Source of the DNA: Ancylobacter vacuolatus
Lineage (GTDB): Bacteria; Pseudomonadota; Alphaproteobacteria; Rhizobiales; Xanthobacteraceae
Assembly (NCBI RefSeq): GCF_030813595.1
Contig: NZ_JAUSUH010000003.1
Span: forward strand, 124,001-188,000
Direction of reading: 5' to 3'
Length of the DNA: 64,000 nucleotides
The stretch's first letter is position 1, and each line of letters starts with the position of its first letter. The translations under genes were made by a program, and so were the position numbers. This document shows, piece by piece, positions 10,642-21,713 of the stretch. Under the pieces are notes generated by a model. It was not told the origin of the DNA. It ran no database searches and worked only from the letters and a program-made list of their open reading frames with translations.

Positions 10642-11016
10642 TCAATTGTCGCCCTTGGCGAAGGGCGAGGCCGCGCTGGCATGCTGGCCGATGGCCTTGG
10701 CCTGCTCGGTGAGGCGGGCGGCCTGTTCCTTCACATAGTCGGCGTGCAGCCGCGTCCACTCGTCCACCGTGGTCGCCTTGGCGAGGCGCGAGGCGAAATC
10801 GAACCCGGCGGCGATGTTGGCTTCGGCGAAATCCAGCGTGGTGCGGCCCATGTCGCGGGCATTGCCATGCGCCGCGTCGACCTTTCGGCTGGCATCGTCG
10901 AGCGCCTTGTGCGCGGCCGTGAGGAAGCCGTCGATCGCCGCGCGCGCCTGCCCCACGCCCTGCTCGGCGATGGCGCGCAGCTCGGGGGGAACGTCGAGTT
11001 TCGGATTGTCGGCCAT
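10642..11016 (-). CDS. Second phasin-like protein
   Basis: This 124-residue helical protein (MADNPKLDVPPELRAIAEQG at the start) has the phasin-type features of an all-helical, Ala-rich sequence with a DFAEANIAAGFDFASRLAKA segment. It probably belongs to the same granule-associated family as the gene at 9888 but is only distantly alike. ATG 11016 has GGAG nine bases upstream. It is transcribed in the same direction as the first phasin but is separated from it by a 244-bp gap with its own operator candidate, so it is probably a separate unit. Confidence 0.8.
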   Translation of the reverse strand: MADNPKLDVPPELRAIAEQGVGQARAAIDGFLTAAHKALDDASRKVDAAHGNARDMGRTTLDFAEANIAAGFDFASRLAKATTVDEWTRLHADYVKEQAARLTEQAKAIGQHASAASPFAKGDN

Positions 11017-11332
11017 GGCGAAAACTCCTCCGGATGACGATGTGGGAGTGTAGACGCAACGTAAGGCAAGGCTATCCGGCCTGATGCCTACGTCTAAAGT
11101 AGGAGACGCCTGGCAAAACGCAACGGAATTCACCCTCCCGCCGCGCCCCGGTTGCGTTTGGTTAACCGGGATCGGTGGCAACCAATTAACCGGAAAAGGT
11201 GAAGCTGGCGCGACAGGGGGCCCGGCGCATGGCAAGCGGCGCCGGCCCGGATTAGTGTTGACAGGCGGCAACAGGCTCTTCCGGGCCCGACGCCGGCATC
11301 CGGTTCGCACCGGCGGGATCATTCAGGCGACC
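11017..11332. other. Divergent intergenic region, phasin 2 and sensor kinase
   Basis: This 316-bp gap should hold two divergent promoters. The one structure I can see is a direct repeat of TTAACCGG, at 11162-11169 and 11186-11193. The spacing does not fit a CtrA box (TTAA-N7-TTAA). I see no RNA gene or convincing small gene. Confidence 0.5.
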
Positions 11333-14158
11333 ATGAACACCGACGATTTCGGCACTTCGGCGACGCAGAACCTGCGTGCTCAGGCGGCCACGGCGCTCGC
11401 CGGGGCGGCGCCGGCCGTGCTCGTGCGGGCCGATGGAACGCCGATCGCCGCCAATGAGGCCGGCCGCGCGGTGCTGGACGAGGCCGCGCTGCGCACGCTC
11501 GCGCCGCGCCTTGCCGCCACGCTGCGCCCCGCCCGCCCGGCGCGGCTGGAGCGGCTGCGCCTGCCCGGTGCGCTCACCCCCGCCACCTTCGCCTGTTCCC
11601 TGCTCGCCGCCGGCGGCGCGCGGGCGCTGCTGCTGGTCGGGCTCGACGCGGTCCCCGCCCGCCCGGTGGCACAAGCCGCGCCCACGGCGACGACGCCCGC
11701 GCCCCCCGCGCCGGCCCGCTTCACCTGGAGCACCGGCCCCGATGCCCGGCTGAACCGCATCGACCCGCGCCTTGCCGCCGCGCTGGCGCGGGCGCCGGAA
11801 GAGCTTGCCGGCCTCGACTGGCGGGCGCTCGGCGCGCTCGACGCGCACCGGGCGGTGACGGAAGGCGCCAGCTTCACCCATCTGGCGGTGCTTGTGCCCA
11901 CCGGGCGCGGCGATGGCCTCGACATCGAGCTGGGCGGCGCGCCCATTCGCGGCGACGGCATGCGCGGCTTCGGCCTGGTCAAGGGTCGCCGGCCGCTGGA
12001 GGCCGGCGCCGAGGCCCCGACCCTGCCCCCGGCAATGCCGCCCGCGATGTCCCCGGCACTGCCGCCGCGCGCGACCATTTCGGCTCCCGAAGGCCCACCG
12101 CCCGAGGCGCCCCTGCCGCCCGTCACCCCACCCCAGCCCCCGATGGCGGACCTCACCCCGCCGGTGCGGGTGACGCTGAGCCTTGTGCCCTCCCCCGCCA
12201 ATGTCGTGCCGCTGCGCGCCGGCAGCCATGAGGCCGGGCGCGACAATGTCCGCTCCTCCTGGGAAGGGCTGTCGACCGGCGAGCGCAACGCCTTCCGCGA
12301 GATCGCCCGCGCGCTGGGCGCCCGGCTGGAAGGCGTCGACGACCCTGCCGAGCCGGCGCCGGACTCCGCGCCCGAACCGGCCCAACATCCGGTGCCGCCG
12401 GCCGTCGACCCAGCCTCCCAAATGCCCGCGACGCCTGCGCCCGCGCCCCCCGCCCCCGTGGCCCAGGACAATGCCGACCCGACCCCGGCCGCAGCGGACA
12501 CCGGCGCAAGCGAAGGCGCGCAGGAAGGCGAGCGCCCCGCAGAGGCCACCGGCCTGCGCCGCGTGCTCTCCGAAGGCGAGCGCCCGGTGCTGGACCGCCT
12601 GCCGCTCGGCCTCATCGCCTTTCGCGGCGACCGGCTGCTCTACGCCAACCGCGCCCTGCTGGAATGGACCGGCCATGCCGACCTCGCCGCGCTGGAAGCG
12701 GCGGGCGGCCTGCCCTCGCTGTTCGACACCGGCCCAACCGAGGCGGGCGAAGCGGCGGGCGAGGATGTGTTGCTGACCATCCGCGGCGCCGATGGCACGC
12801 CGATCCGCGTCGAAGCGCGGCTGATGGCCTCCCCCTGGGAGGGCGGCCCGGCAATGCTCTATGTGCTGCACCGCGCCAGCGCCCCCGACAGCGCCGATGC
12901 CCTCAACGAAGCGCGCGTCACCGAGGCGCGCGTCACCGAGGCGCGTCTTGCCGAGGAGCGCATCGCCGAGGCGCGCGCGGCCGATGCCCGCGTGGCCGAC
13001 GAGCGCCTGCGCCAGGCCGAGCTCGCTTTGCGCGAGGCGGAGAGTTCCAGCCGCGAGCTGCGCGCCATTCTCGACACCGCCACCGACGGCGTCGTGCTGA
13101 TCGACGCCGCCGGCACCGTGCTGTCGATGAACCACCCGGCGGAAGCGCTGTTCGGCTTCAATGCCGGCGAGGTGAAGGGCGAATCCTTCACCTTGCTGCT
13201 GGCGCCGGAAAGCCACCGCGCGGCGGTGGACTATCTCGATGGCCTCGCCGCCAATGGCGTCGCCAGCGTGCTCAATGACGGGCGCGAAGTGATCGGCCGG
13301 GTGCGCGAGGGCGGGCTGATCCCGCTGTTCATGACGGTCGGCCGGGTGGGCGATGATCCCACCAAATTCTGCGCCGTGCTGCGCGACATCACCCAGTGGA
13401 AGCGCGCCGAGGAGGAGCTGATCGAGGCCAAGCGCCTCGCCGAGCGCGCCAACCTCGCCAAGTCCGACTTCCTCGCCAAGATCAGCCACGAGATACGCAC
13501 CCCGCTCAACGCCATTATCGGCTTCTCGGAAGTGATGATGGAGGAGCGCTTCGGGCAGGTGGAGAACCAGCGCTACCGCGACTATCTGCGCGACATCCAC
13601 GCCTCGGGCGAGCACCTCATCTCGCTGATCAACGATCTGCTCGACCTGTCGAAGATCGAGGCCGGCAAGCTCGACCTCGCCTTCACCAGCGTGTCGCTGA
13701 ACGAGGTGGTGCAGCAATGCATGGGCATCATGCAGCCGCAGGCCAACCGCGAGCGCATCATCATCCGCTCCTCGCTCGCCAGCGACCTGCCGCCCGTGGT
13801 GGCCGACACCCGCTCGATCCGGCAGATCGTGCTCAACCTCGTCTCCAACTCGATCAAGTTCACCCAGCCCGGCGGGCAGGTGATCCTGTCGACGACGCTG
13901 ACCGAGGAGGGCGAAGTGGTGCTGCGGGTGCGCGACACCGGGGTCGGCATGTCGGAATCCGACGTGGTGCTCGCGATGGAGCCCTTCCGCCAGATCACCA
14001 CCTCGGCCCGCGCCGGTTCCGGCGGCACTGGCCTCGGCCTGCCGCTGACCAAGGCGCTGGCCGAAGCCAACCGCGCCGCCTTCAACATCCGCAGCGCGGT
14101 GGATGTCGGCACCATCGTCGAGATCATCTTCCCCTCGACCCGGGTGCTGGCGGAGTAG
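11333..14158 (+). CDS. PAS-domain sensor histidine kinase, PdhS-like
   Basis: This 941-residue kinase probably belongs to the PdhS/PleC/DivJ family that controls the DivK-CtrA cell-cycle pathway in alphaproteobacteria. Parts in order: an Ala-rich N-terminus, a long Pro/Ala linker (about 220-400), a PAS-like domain from about 418, a charged coiled coil built from degenerate E-A-R-V-T units (about 525-570), a second PAS domain from about 577 (ILDTATDGVVLIDAAGTVLS), then HisKA with phospho-acceptor His719 in SHEIRTPLNAIIGFSEVM, and an HATPase domain with LNLVSNSIKF, DTGVGM and GTGLGLPL. There is no transmembrane segment, so it should be cytosolic. The HisKA sequence is the basis for the PdhS placement. 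ATG 11333 opens the conserved part. Confidence 0.85.
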   Translation: MNTDDFGTSATQNLRAQAATALAGAAPAVLVRADGTPIAANEAGRAVLDEAALRTLAPRLAATLRPARPARLERLRLPGALTPATFACSLLAAGGARALLLVGLDAVPARPVAQAAPTATTPAPPAPARFTWSTGPDARLNRIDPRLAAALARAPEELAGLDWRALGALDAHRAVTEGASFTHLAVLVPTGRGDGLDIELGGAPIRGDGMRGFGLVKGRRPLEAGAEAPTLPPAMPPAMSPALPPRATISAPEGPPPEAPLPPVTPPQPPMADLTPPVRVTLSLVPSPANVVPLRAGSHEAGRDNVRSSWEGLSTGERNAFREIARALGARLEGVDDPAEPAPDSAPEPAQHPVPPAVDPASQMPATPAPAPPAPVAQDNADPTPAAADTGASEGAQEGERPAEATGLRRVLSEGERPVLDRLPLGLIAFRGDRLLYANRALLEWTGHADLAALEAAGGLPSLFDTGPTEAGEAAGEDVLLTIRGADGTPIRVEARLMASPWEGGPAMLYVLHRASAPDSADALNEARVTEARVTEARLAEERIAEARAADARVADERLRQAELALREAESSSRELRAILDTATDGVVLIDAAGTVLSMNHPAEALFGFNAGEVKGESFTLLLAPESHRAAVDYLDGLAANGVASVLNDGREVIGRVREGGLIPLFMTVGRVGDDPTKFCAVLRDITQWKRAEEELIEAKRLAERANLAKSDFLAKISHEIRTPLNAIIGFSEVMMEERFGQVENQRYRDYLRDIHASGEHLISLINDLLDLSKIEAGKLDLAFTSVSLNEVVQQCMGIMQPQANRERIIIRSSLASDLPPVVADTRSIRQIVLNLVSNSIKFTQPGGQVILSTTLTEEGEVVLRVRDTGVGMSESDVVLAMEPFRQITTSARAGSGGTGLGLPLTKALAEANRAAFNIRSAVDVGTIVEIIFPSTRVLAE

Positions 14159-14162
14159 CGCC

Positions 14163-16166
14163 TCAGGGCGCGGGGACGGAGACGTCCAGTTTTTCCGTGG
14201 GCCCGAGCAGGGCGCGGCCGGCGCCGGAGCGGCGGATCAGCGCCTGCGGGTCCGGCAGCAGGATAGGCCGCTGCCAGTCGCCGCGAACAATGAAGGGCAG
14301 CGAAAACGCCACGGCAGGCGCCGCCTGCGGCGAGCCCCCATTCGCCGCCGACGTTCCGTTCGCGGCTGAACTCCCGTCCGCCAAACCCGCCGGATCGGCG
14401 GCGGTCAGGCTCGCCGCCATGCCGGGCAGGACCGTGTCGGCGGCGGCGGCCCCTGCGGAATCCACAGCGTCCGGGCCGGCGCCGTTGCGCGCGTCGCTCA
14501 TCGTCGCCCCGGCCTTGCCGGCCGGCGCCGCGCGCACCAGCTGGGCGAGGCCGGAGAGGTCGAGCGCGCGCGAGGCGACCGGGCTTTCCCCGGCGAGCGC
14601 CACATGCAGCGTGTCGCTGGAGAGGTCGAGCCGGTCGAGCTTGACGACGCCGCCGGCGATGCGCGCATCGACCACGATTTCGGCGAAGGGCGTGCGCCCG
14701 CCGCGCAGATCACCGCCGGAGAGCGGGCGCTTCTCCAGCCGCGCCAGAATGCGCCCGACATCGATGCCGACCAGACCGCCCTGGCTGCCGGTGAGGGTGA
14801 AGGCGCCGCCGAGGCCCTGCGCGATATCCATAATGCTGGTGCCGCCGCCCACCGCCGACAGCCGGAACGAGCCGGTGCCTTCGAGCCGCTGGAAGCGGAA
14901 CAGTTCGCCCAGCGCGGCGCCCAGCGCCACATCATCGGCGGAAAGGTCCATCCGCACATTCATCCCCGGCCCGGCCGGGCGCGGCGACAGCTGCAGCGAG
15001 GCCCGGAACAGCCCGCCCCACGCCTCGGCCTCGCCGATGGTGAGCGAGAGCCGCCCGCCCTTGGCGGTGGCGCTGGCGGCCATGCGCTGCAGATCGGCAC
15101 CGCCGAGGCGGACACGCCCGGCGGAGAGCCGCAATTCGACATCCATCGCCTGGGTCGGGCCGAGATCGATCGCCTCGCGGCTCCAGCCGCTCTGATGCGG
15201 GCTGGACAGGCTCAGTTCGCCATAGGGAGAAAGGTCGATGGTCTCGCTCGCCAGCGAGCCCTGCAGCATGGGGCGGGCGCCGTCGATGCGCAGGTTGAAG
15301 GCGCCGACGCCGGAATTGCCGTCGAGATCGAGCCGCGCCTGGCTCAGCTGGGCGCCCTGCGCCGAGACGAGCGCCATGCCGCGCAGGTCGAAGGCGCCGA
15401 AGCCGCGTTCGGTCGGCGCTTCCATTCCCAGCCAGGCCAGCGCCTCGCGCAGCTGCCCGGCGGACACCTTGAGGTCGCCGGAGACCACCGGCCCGCCCGC
15501 CAGCCGCGCCCCGCCGGTGAAGCTGGCGCGCGCCAGCGGCGCGCTCAGCGACAAGGTGAGCCCGCCGACCTCGCCCACCGCCAGCGCCCGCAGGCCGGTC
15601 AGCCTTCCATCGATCTCCAACGGCTCGCCGCGCCACTGCGCCCGGCCCGCCACCTCGACGCTGCCGCCGCCGCGCCAGCCAATGGTCAGGTCCGCCTGGG
15701 GAATGAGGATGTCGACCGCCGCGCCGCGGGCGATGCCGACGCTGCCATTGGTGACGACGAGATCGCCGCGCGATTCGGCCGTGCCGAGAGCGCCGATGAA
15801 ACCGCTCAGCGCCGCCAGCCCGTCGCCCGGATCGGCCAGGGTCAGGCGGGCGTCGGTGAGTTCGATATGGTCGGCGCGCACATGCCCGGCCAGCAGGGGC
15901 AGCAGGTCGAGCACCACCCGCATATGCGGCACGTCGAGCTTCGCGCGCGGGTCATTGAGGCTCACAGCGCCGAGCGTCAGCGCCGGCCAGGGCAGCACGG
16001 CGAAGGAAACCGGCCCGTCGAGCGTCGGCTCGGCCCCGGTGGCGGCGGCGATCATCGCCCGCGCCTGCTCCCGCAGCGTCTCCTCGGAGGCGAGCTTGGG
16101 CGCCAGCACGCCGGCCACCATCGCCAGAGCCAGCGGCACGAGGAGGAATGGAATGAACTTCTTCAT
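14163..16166 (-). CDS. AsmA family protein
   Basis: AsmA-type proteins are inner-membrane-anchored, mostly periplasmic proteins linked to lipid transport and envelope homeostasis. The 667-residue product begins MKKFIPFLLVPLALAMVAGV, a single membrane anchor, followed by a long beta-rich region and the AsmA C-terminal domain around 420-560. An Ala/Gly/Ser-rich low-complexity stretch lies near residues 540-620. It is convergent with the kinase gene, four bases from its stop codon. ATG 16166 was chosen because the hydrophobic anchor starts there. Confidence 0.87.
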   Translation of the reverse strand: MKKFIPFLLVPLALAMVAGVLAPKLASEETLREQARAMIAAATGAEPTLDGPVSFAVLPWPALTLGAVSLNDPRAKLDVPHMRVVLDLLPLLAGHVRADHIELTDARLTLADPGDGLAALSGFIGALGTAESRGDLVVTNGSVGIARGAAVDILIPQADLTIGWRGGGSVEVAGRAQWRGEPLEIDGRLTGLRALAVGEVGGLTLSLSAPLARASFTGGARLAGGPVVSGDLKVSAGQLREALAWLGMEAPTERGFGAFDLRGMALVSAQGAQLSQARLDLDGNSGVGAFNLRIDGARPMLQGSLASETIDLSPYGELSLSSPHQSGWSREAIDLGPTQAMDVELRLSAGRVRLGGADLQRMAASATAKGGRLSLTIGEAEAWGGLFRASLQLSPRPAGPGMNVRMDLSADDVALGAALGELFRFQRLEGTGSFRLSAVGGGTSIMDIAQGLGGAFTLTGSQGGLVGIDVGRILARLEKRPLSGGDLRGGRTPFAEIVVDARIAGGVVKLDRLDLSSDTLHVALAGESPVASRALDLSGLAQLVRAAPAGKAGATMSDARNGAGPDAVDSAGAAAADTVLPGMAASLTAADPAGLADGSSAANGTSAANGGSPQAAPAVAFSLPFIVRGDWQRPILLPDPQALIRRSGAGRALLGPTEKLDVSVPAP

Positions 16167-16392
16167 TGTGTCGTCATGCTCCCCGCCCTCGCTACCGCAT
16201 CGGAGCGAAGCCGCGCAAGCAAGGGCCGCGCTCAGAGAGGTACGGGTCGCGCGCGGGTGCCGTACCAAGGTTACCGCAACATGTTGGCGCTCTGTGTCTG
16301 TTTGATGGCCTGACAGACAACCCGGCCGGCGCTATGACTGCTGCAGTGCGAAACGCCGCGGGGACGGCGCGTGAAACGAAGGGGAGGACGGC

Positions 16393-18375
<1,983 letters not shown>

Positions 18376-18423
18376 GCGGCGGGCGCGCCCTCACCGCGCC
18401 CGTCATTCCCGGGCCGCCCTCCC

Positions 18424-18454
18424 GCCGTCATCCCCGGGCTTGACCCGGGGATCC
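18424..18454. repeat. Dispersed palindromic repeat, GTCATCCCCGGG type
   Basis: TCCCCGGG-CTTGA-CCCGGGGA forms a palindromic intergenic unit; a partial copy lies at 18403-18412 and half a unit near 7400. I recall this motif as common in the intergenic spaces of Xanthobacteraceae and related genomes. Confidence 0.7.
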
Positions 18455-18475
18455 ACGTCTTGGGCGGGCCACGAG

Positions 18476-18522
18476 CCTGCGTGCTTCGAGGCCGGGCTGC
18501 GCCCGGCACCTCAGCATGACGA
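18476..18522 (-). repeat. Dispersed repeat, GTCATNCTGAGG type, minus-strand copy
   Basis: Read on the minus strand this begins CGTCATGCTGAGG and ends CCTCGAAGCACGCAGG around an internal stem (GCCGGG/CCCGGC). It is a second family of intergenic palindromic element and pairs with the plus-strand copy at 18544. Confidence 0.7.
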
Positions 18523-18543
18523 AGACTGCCCTGTTTCGACGCC

Positions 18544-18589
18544 CGTCATCCTGAGGCGCTCGGCACCGCCGAGCCTCGAAGGACGCAGG
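18544..18589 (+). repeat. Dispersed repeat, GTCATNCTGAGG type, plus-strand copy
   Basis: CGTCATCCTGAGG at the start and CCTCGAAGGACGCAGG at the end match the inverted copy at 18476-18522, while the internal stem (GCTCGG/CCGAGC) differs in sequence but keeps pairing. The two copies lie head to head across 21 bp. Confidence 0.7.
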
Positions 18590-18626
18590 CCCTCACCGCT
18601 ACGGAAACCCGCGGCCCGGCCCATCC

Positions 18627-20291
18627 TCACCCCTGCCGGGGCCGGGAGAGTCGCGCCAGCAGGATCACCGGTACCAGCCCCACCAGCACGATCAGCAGCG
18701 CCGCCAGCGCGCCGTCCTCATAGGTGCCGCGCGCGGCCTCGGCATAGACATGGCTGGCCAGCGTCTCGAAGTTCAGCGGCCGCAGCATCAGCGTCGCCGG
18801 CAGTTCCTTCATGCAGTCGACGAACACCAGCAGCGCCGCGCCGCCCAGCGCCGGCCGCAGCATCGGCAGATGCACCAGCCGCACCACCCCGCCCGGCTTC
18901 TCGCCGAGGCTGCGCGCCGCCATGTCGAGCGTGGTGCCGACCTTGCCATAGCCGGCTTCCAGCCCGCCAATGGGGATGGCGAGAAAGCGGATGACATAAG
19001 CGATGATGAGCGCCGCCCCGGAACCGGACAGCAGCAGCCCGGTGGAGACGCCGGTGAACTGCTGGCTGAGGCCGGAGACGAAATTGTCGAAGCCGGCCAG
19101 CGGCACCAGCAGGCCGACCGCCAGCACCGTGCCCGGCACGGCATAGCCCAGGCTCGCGAGGCGCAGCGCCAGCGCCGAGCGCAGCGCCCCGGTGCGCAGC
19201 GCCACCACCACGGCGAAGCCGAGCAGCAAGGCGAGCACGGTGCCGAGCGCGGCGAACAGCGCGGTGTTCGCCGTCTCGGTCAGGATCGTCTGCGAGACGC
19301 CATGAAACGAGATGCGCTTCCACGCCGCGAGGGCCAGGTGCCCGGCCGGCAGCACGAAGCCGAGCAGAACGGGGAGCAGGCAGGCGAGGAAGGCGAGCGC
19401 CCCCGCCCCGGCCGAGAGCGAGCGCCGCGCCGGCGGGCGGGCGCGGTCACCGATATTGCCGGTCCTCTGGTGGCGCCGACCCCAGCGCTCCAGCATCACA
19501 AGCGCGAACATCAGCGCCAGCATGCACAGCGCGATCTGCGCCGCGCCGGGCAGGCTGGAGCGGTTCAGCCAGGTGGAATAGATCGACAGGGTCAGCGTCT
19601 GCACGCCGAGGAATTCGGAGGCGCCGACGTCGTTCACCGTCTCCATCAGCGCCAGCGTCACCCCCACCGCGATCGCCGGGCGGGCGAGCGGCAGCGCGAT
19701 GCGGAAGAACGCTTCCCCCGCCCCCGCCCCCAGCGTGCGGGCGGCATCGAGCACGGAAGCGGTCTGCACCAGGAAGGCGGCGCGGGCGGAGAGGTAGACA
19801 TAGGGGTAGAGCACCAGCCCAAGCAGGATGATGCAGCCCGGCAGCGAGCGCACCTCCGGCAGCCAGAGGTCGCGCGGGCGCAGGCCGAAGCTGGTGCGGA
19901 TCAGCGTCGGGATCGGCCCCAGCGGGTGCACCGCGTCGACATAGACGAAAGCCTGGATATAGGTCGGGATGGCGAGGGGCAGCAGCAGCGCCCATTCAAA
20001 CACGCCGCGCCCGGGAAAGCGGCACACCGCCACCAGCCAGGCGGTGCCGGTGCCGATGATGGCGACAAAAGCGCCGACCCCGAGCACCAGAAGCGTGGTC
20101 TCGAACAGGGCGTGCGGAATGACATTGGCGATGAGGTGCGGCCAGAGATCGCCCGAGCCCTGCAGCGCGGTCCAGGACAGCGCCAGCAGCGGCAACAGCA
20201 CCAGAAGCACGACCGCCCCCGCCGCCGCCCGCACGATGCGGGAGCCGGTGATGGGGGCGCGGCGGGGGGTGAGGGAAGCGGCCAGGCTCAT
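18627..20291 (-). CDS. Ferric iron ABC transporter permease (FbpB-type)
   Basis: This inner-membrane permease carries Fe3+ from its periplasmic binding protein. At 554 residues it is a fused double permease with two sets of about six helices, each with a binding-protein-dependent transport loop (for example ETVNDVGASEFLGVQTLTLS in the first half and KELPATLMLRPLNFETLASH in the second), as in FbpB/AfuB/SfuB. The fbpA-like gene lies 92 bp upstream on the same strand. No ATP-binding subunit follows: the next 250 bp are dispersed repeats, so the ATPase must be encoded elsewhere. ATG 20291 lies 24 nt after an in-frame TTG and has no strong Shine-Dalgarno sequence. Confidence 0.9.
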   Translation of the reverse strand: MSLAASLTPRRAPITGSRIVRAAAGAVVLLVLLPLLALSWTALQGSGDLWPHLIANVIPHALFETTLLVLGVGAFVAIIGTGTAWLVAVCRFPGRGVFEWALLLPLAIPTYIQAFVYVDAVHPLGPIPTLIRTSFGLRPRDLWLPEVRSLPGCIILLGLVLYPYVYLSARAAFLVQTASVLDAARTLGAGAGEAFFRIALPLARPAIAVGVTLALMETVNDVGASEFLGVQTLTLSIYSTWLNRSSLPGAAQIALCMLALMFALVMLERWGRRHQRTGNIGDRARPPARRSLSAGAGALAFLACLLPVLLGFVLPAGHLALAAWKRISFHGVSQTILTETANTALFAALGTVLALLLGFAVVVALRTGALRSALALRLASLGYAVPGTVLAVGLLVPLAGFDNFVSGLSQQFTGVSTGLLLSGSGAALIIAYVIRFLAIPIGGLEAGYGKVGTTLDMAARSLGEKPGGVVRLVHLPMLRPALGGAALLVFVDCMKELPATLMLRPLNFETLASHVYAEAARGTYEDGALAALLIVLVGLVPVILLARLSRPRQG

Positions 20292-20383
20292 CTTGCAAAT
20301 GTCCCGGGACGGCAACCACCCCGGGACCCACTCCTGTCGGTGAAGCGTGGCGGGCGCCGCCCTTCAGCGCCGCCGGCGCGGGC

Positions 20384-21433
20384 TCAGTTGTCGAAGCCGA
20401 CCTTGTCGGCGAGGTTCGCCGCCGCCTTGCGCGCCTTGGCGACCGCGACGAGATCGACATTGTCGACCTTCAGCGGGCCGAAGGCGGCGATGATCGGGTC
20501 GGCCGGGACGCCAGGGACAACGGGATATTCGAAGTTGGCCTTGGCGTAGAGTTCCTGCGCCTCGGGGGAGACGAGATATTCCAGCAGCTTGACGGCATTG
20601 CCTTTGTTCGGGGCGTTCTTGGCGACGCTGGCGCCTGAAATGTTCACATGGGTGCCGCCATTCTCGAAGGTGGGCAGCACGACATTGATCGCCTTGCCCC
20701 ATTCTTCCTGCTCGGGGCCGCCCTTGCCGGAGCGCATCAGGCCGACATAGTAGGAATTGGCGAGGCCGATGTCGCAGATGTCGCCGAGAATGTCGCGCGC
20801 CACTTCACGGTCGCCACCGGCGGCCTTGCGGGCGAGGTTCGCCTTCACGCCCTTGAGCCATTCCTCGGCCTTGGCCTCGCCGTGATGGACGATATAGGCG
20901 GCGATCAGCGCGGTGTTGTAGGGGTGCTTGCCCGAGCGGATGCAGACCTCGCCCTTCCACTTCGGATCGGCGAAGCTCTCATAGGTGATCGCCGTGTCCT
21001 TCACCCGGTCTTTCGAGGTGTAGGCGACGCGGGCGCGGGCGGAGAGCGCGAACCAGTCGCCATCGGCGCCGCGCAGATTGGCGGGGATGGCCTTGTCCAG
21101 CACATCGGATTTGACGGGCTGGGTCACGCCCTGGTCGACGAGGTCGAGCAGCGCGCCGACATCCACCGTCATCAGCACGTCGGCGGGGGAGGCCTCGCCC
21201 TCCGCCTTCACCCGCTCGGCCAGCCCGTCCTTGACGAAAATGCTGTTCACCTTGACGCCGGTCTTCTCGGTGAAGGCGTCGAACAGCGGCTTGGCCAGGC
21301 CCGGCTCGCGGGTGGTGTAGATGTTGACGACCTCTTCGGCCGACGCGGCGATCGGCGCCAGCGCCAGGCTGGCGGCGATGAAGCCACCCAGAGCGAGGCG
21401 ACGGGTGAACGGGGTGAGCGTGCGGGCAGTCAT
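20384..21433 (-). CDS. Ferric iron ABC transporter substrate-binding protein (FbpA/FutA-type)
   Basis: This periplasmic protein captures Fe3+. The 349-residue precursor has an Ala-rich signal peptide ending ASAEE near residue 33, followed by VVNIYTTREPGLAKPLFDAF, typical of iron-binding family 1 proteins. The paired tyrosines that bind iron are visible in GLANSYYVGLM. It is first in an operon with the permease gene. An Irr-type box (CTTAGAA-TAA-GTCTAAT) sits about 120 bp upstream, which suggests iron-responsive control. Confidence 0.92.
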   Translation of the reverse strand: MTARTLTPFTRRLALGGFIAASLALAPIAASAEEVVNIYTTREPGLAKPLFDAFTEKTGVKVNSIFVKDGLAERVKAEGEASPADVLMTVDVGALLDLVDQGVTQPVKSDVLDKAIPANLRGADGDWFALSARARVAYTSKDRVKDTAITYESFADPKWKGEVCIRSGKHPYNTALIAAYIVHHGEAKAEEWLKGVKANLARKAAGGDREVARDILGDICDIGLANSYYVGLMRSGKGGPEQEEWGKAINVVLPTFENGGTHVNISGASVAKNAPNKGNAVKLLEYLVSPEAQELYAKANFEYPVVPGVPADPIIAAFGPLKVDNVDLVAVAKARKAAANLADKVGFDN

Positions 21434-21553
21434 CGGCGTCTCCTGCGTGCGGATCGCCGGTCAACTGGCGATCGCATGGTTGACGTTACGTCTGTCGCAG
21501 GCGGTAGCCGACGGGGGCGCGCTGGTCAACAAAAAGCCGAGTGAACTCAATAA

Positions 21554-21570
21554 CTTAGAATAAGTCTAAT
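21554..21570. promoter_or_regulatory. Irr-type iron control element upstream of fbpA
   Basis: CTTAGAA-TAA-GTCTAAT fits the 7-3-7 layout of the ICE motif (TTTAGAA-N3-TTCTAAA) with mismatches at the ends. It is weaker than the two boxes at 22227 and 22884 but lies in the same iron gene block. Confidence 0.6.
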
Positions 21571-21657
21571 CAAAGACACAGGCGGAAACGCTTGACGCCG
21601 CGAGGTAAACCGCGCCGGCCACCAGCGCCGCCCCCGAAAGCCGGAGCCCCTGAACGC

Positions 21658-21685
21658 CGAAGGCCGGTCTCGCGACCGGCCTTCG
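21658..21685 (-). terminator. Hairpin downstream of bacterioferritin gene
   Basis: CGAAGGCCGGTC and GACCGGCCTTCG make a perfect 12-pair stem around TCGC, 29 bp past the bfr stop codon. The U-tract is weak on the minus strand. Confidence 0.6.
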
Positions 21686-21713
21686 CTAAAACCTTGACGA
21701 GGCGTCGAAAGCC

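Noticed and set aside
11162..11193. CtrA box upstream of the PdhS-like kinase
   Set aside because: Two TTAACC motifs are present, but the spacing between TTAA elements is 20 bp instead of 7.
11252..13717. Long minus-strand frame opposite the sensor kinase
   Set aside because: It is antisense to the kinase domains and is made of Gly/Arg/His-rich low-complexity sequence typical of shadow frames.
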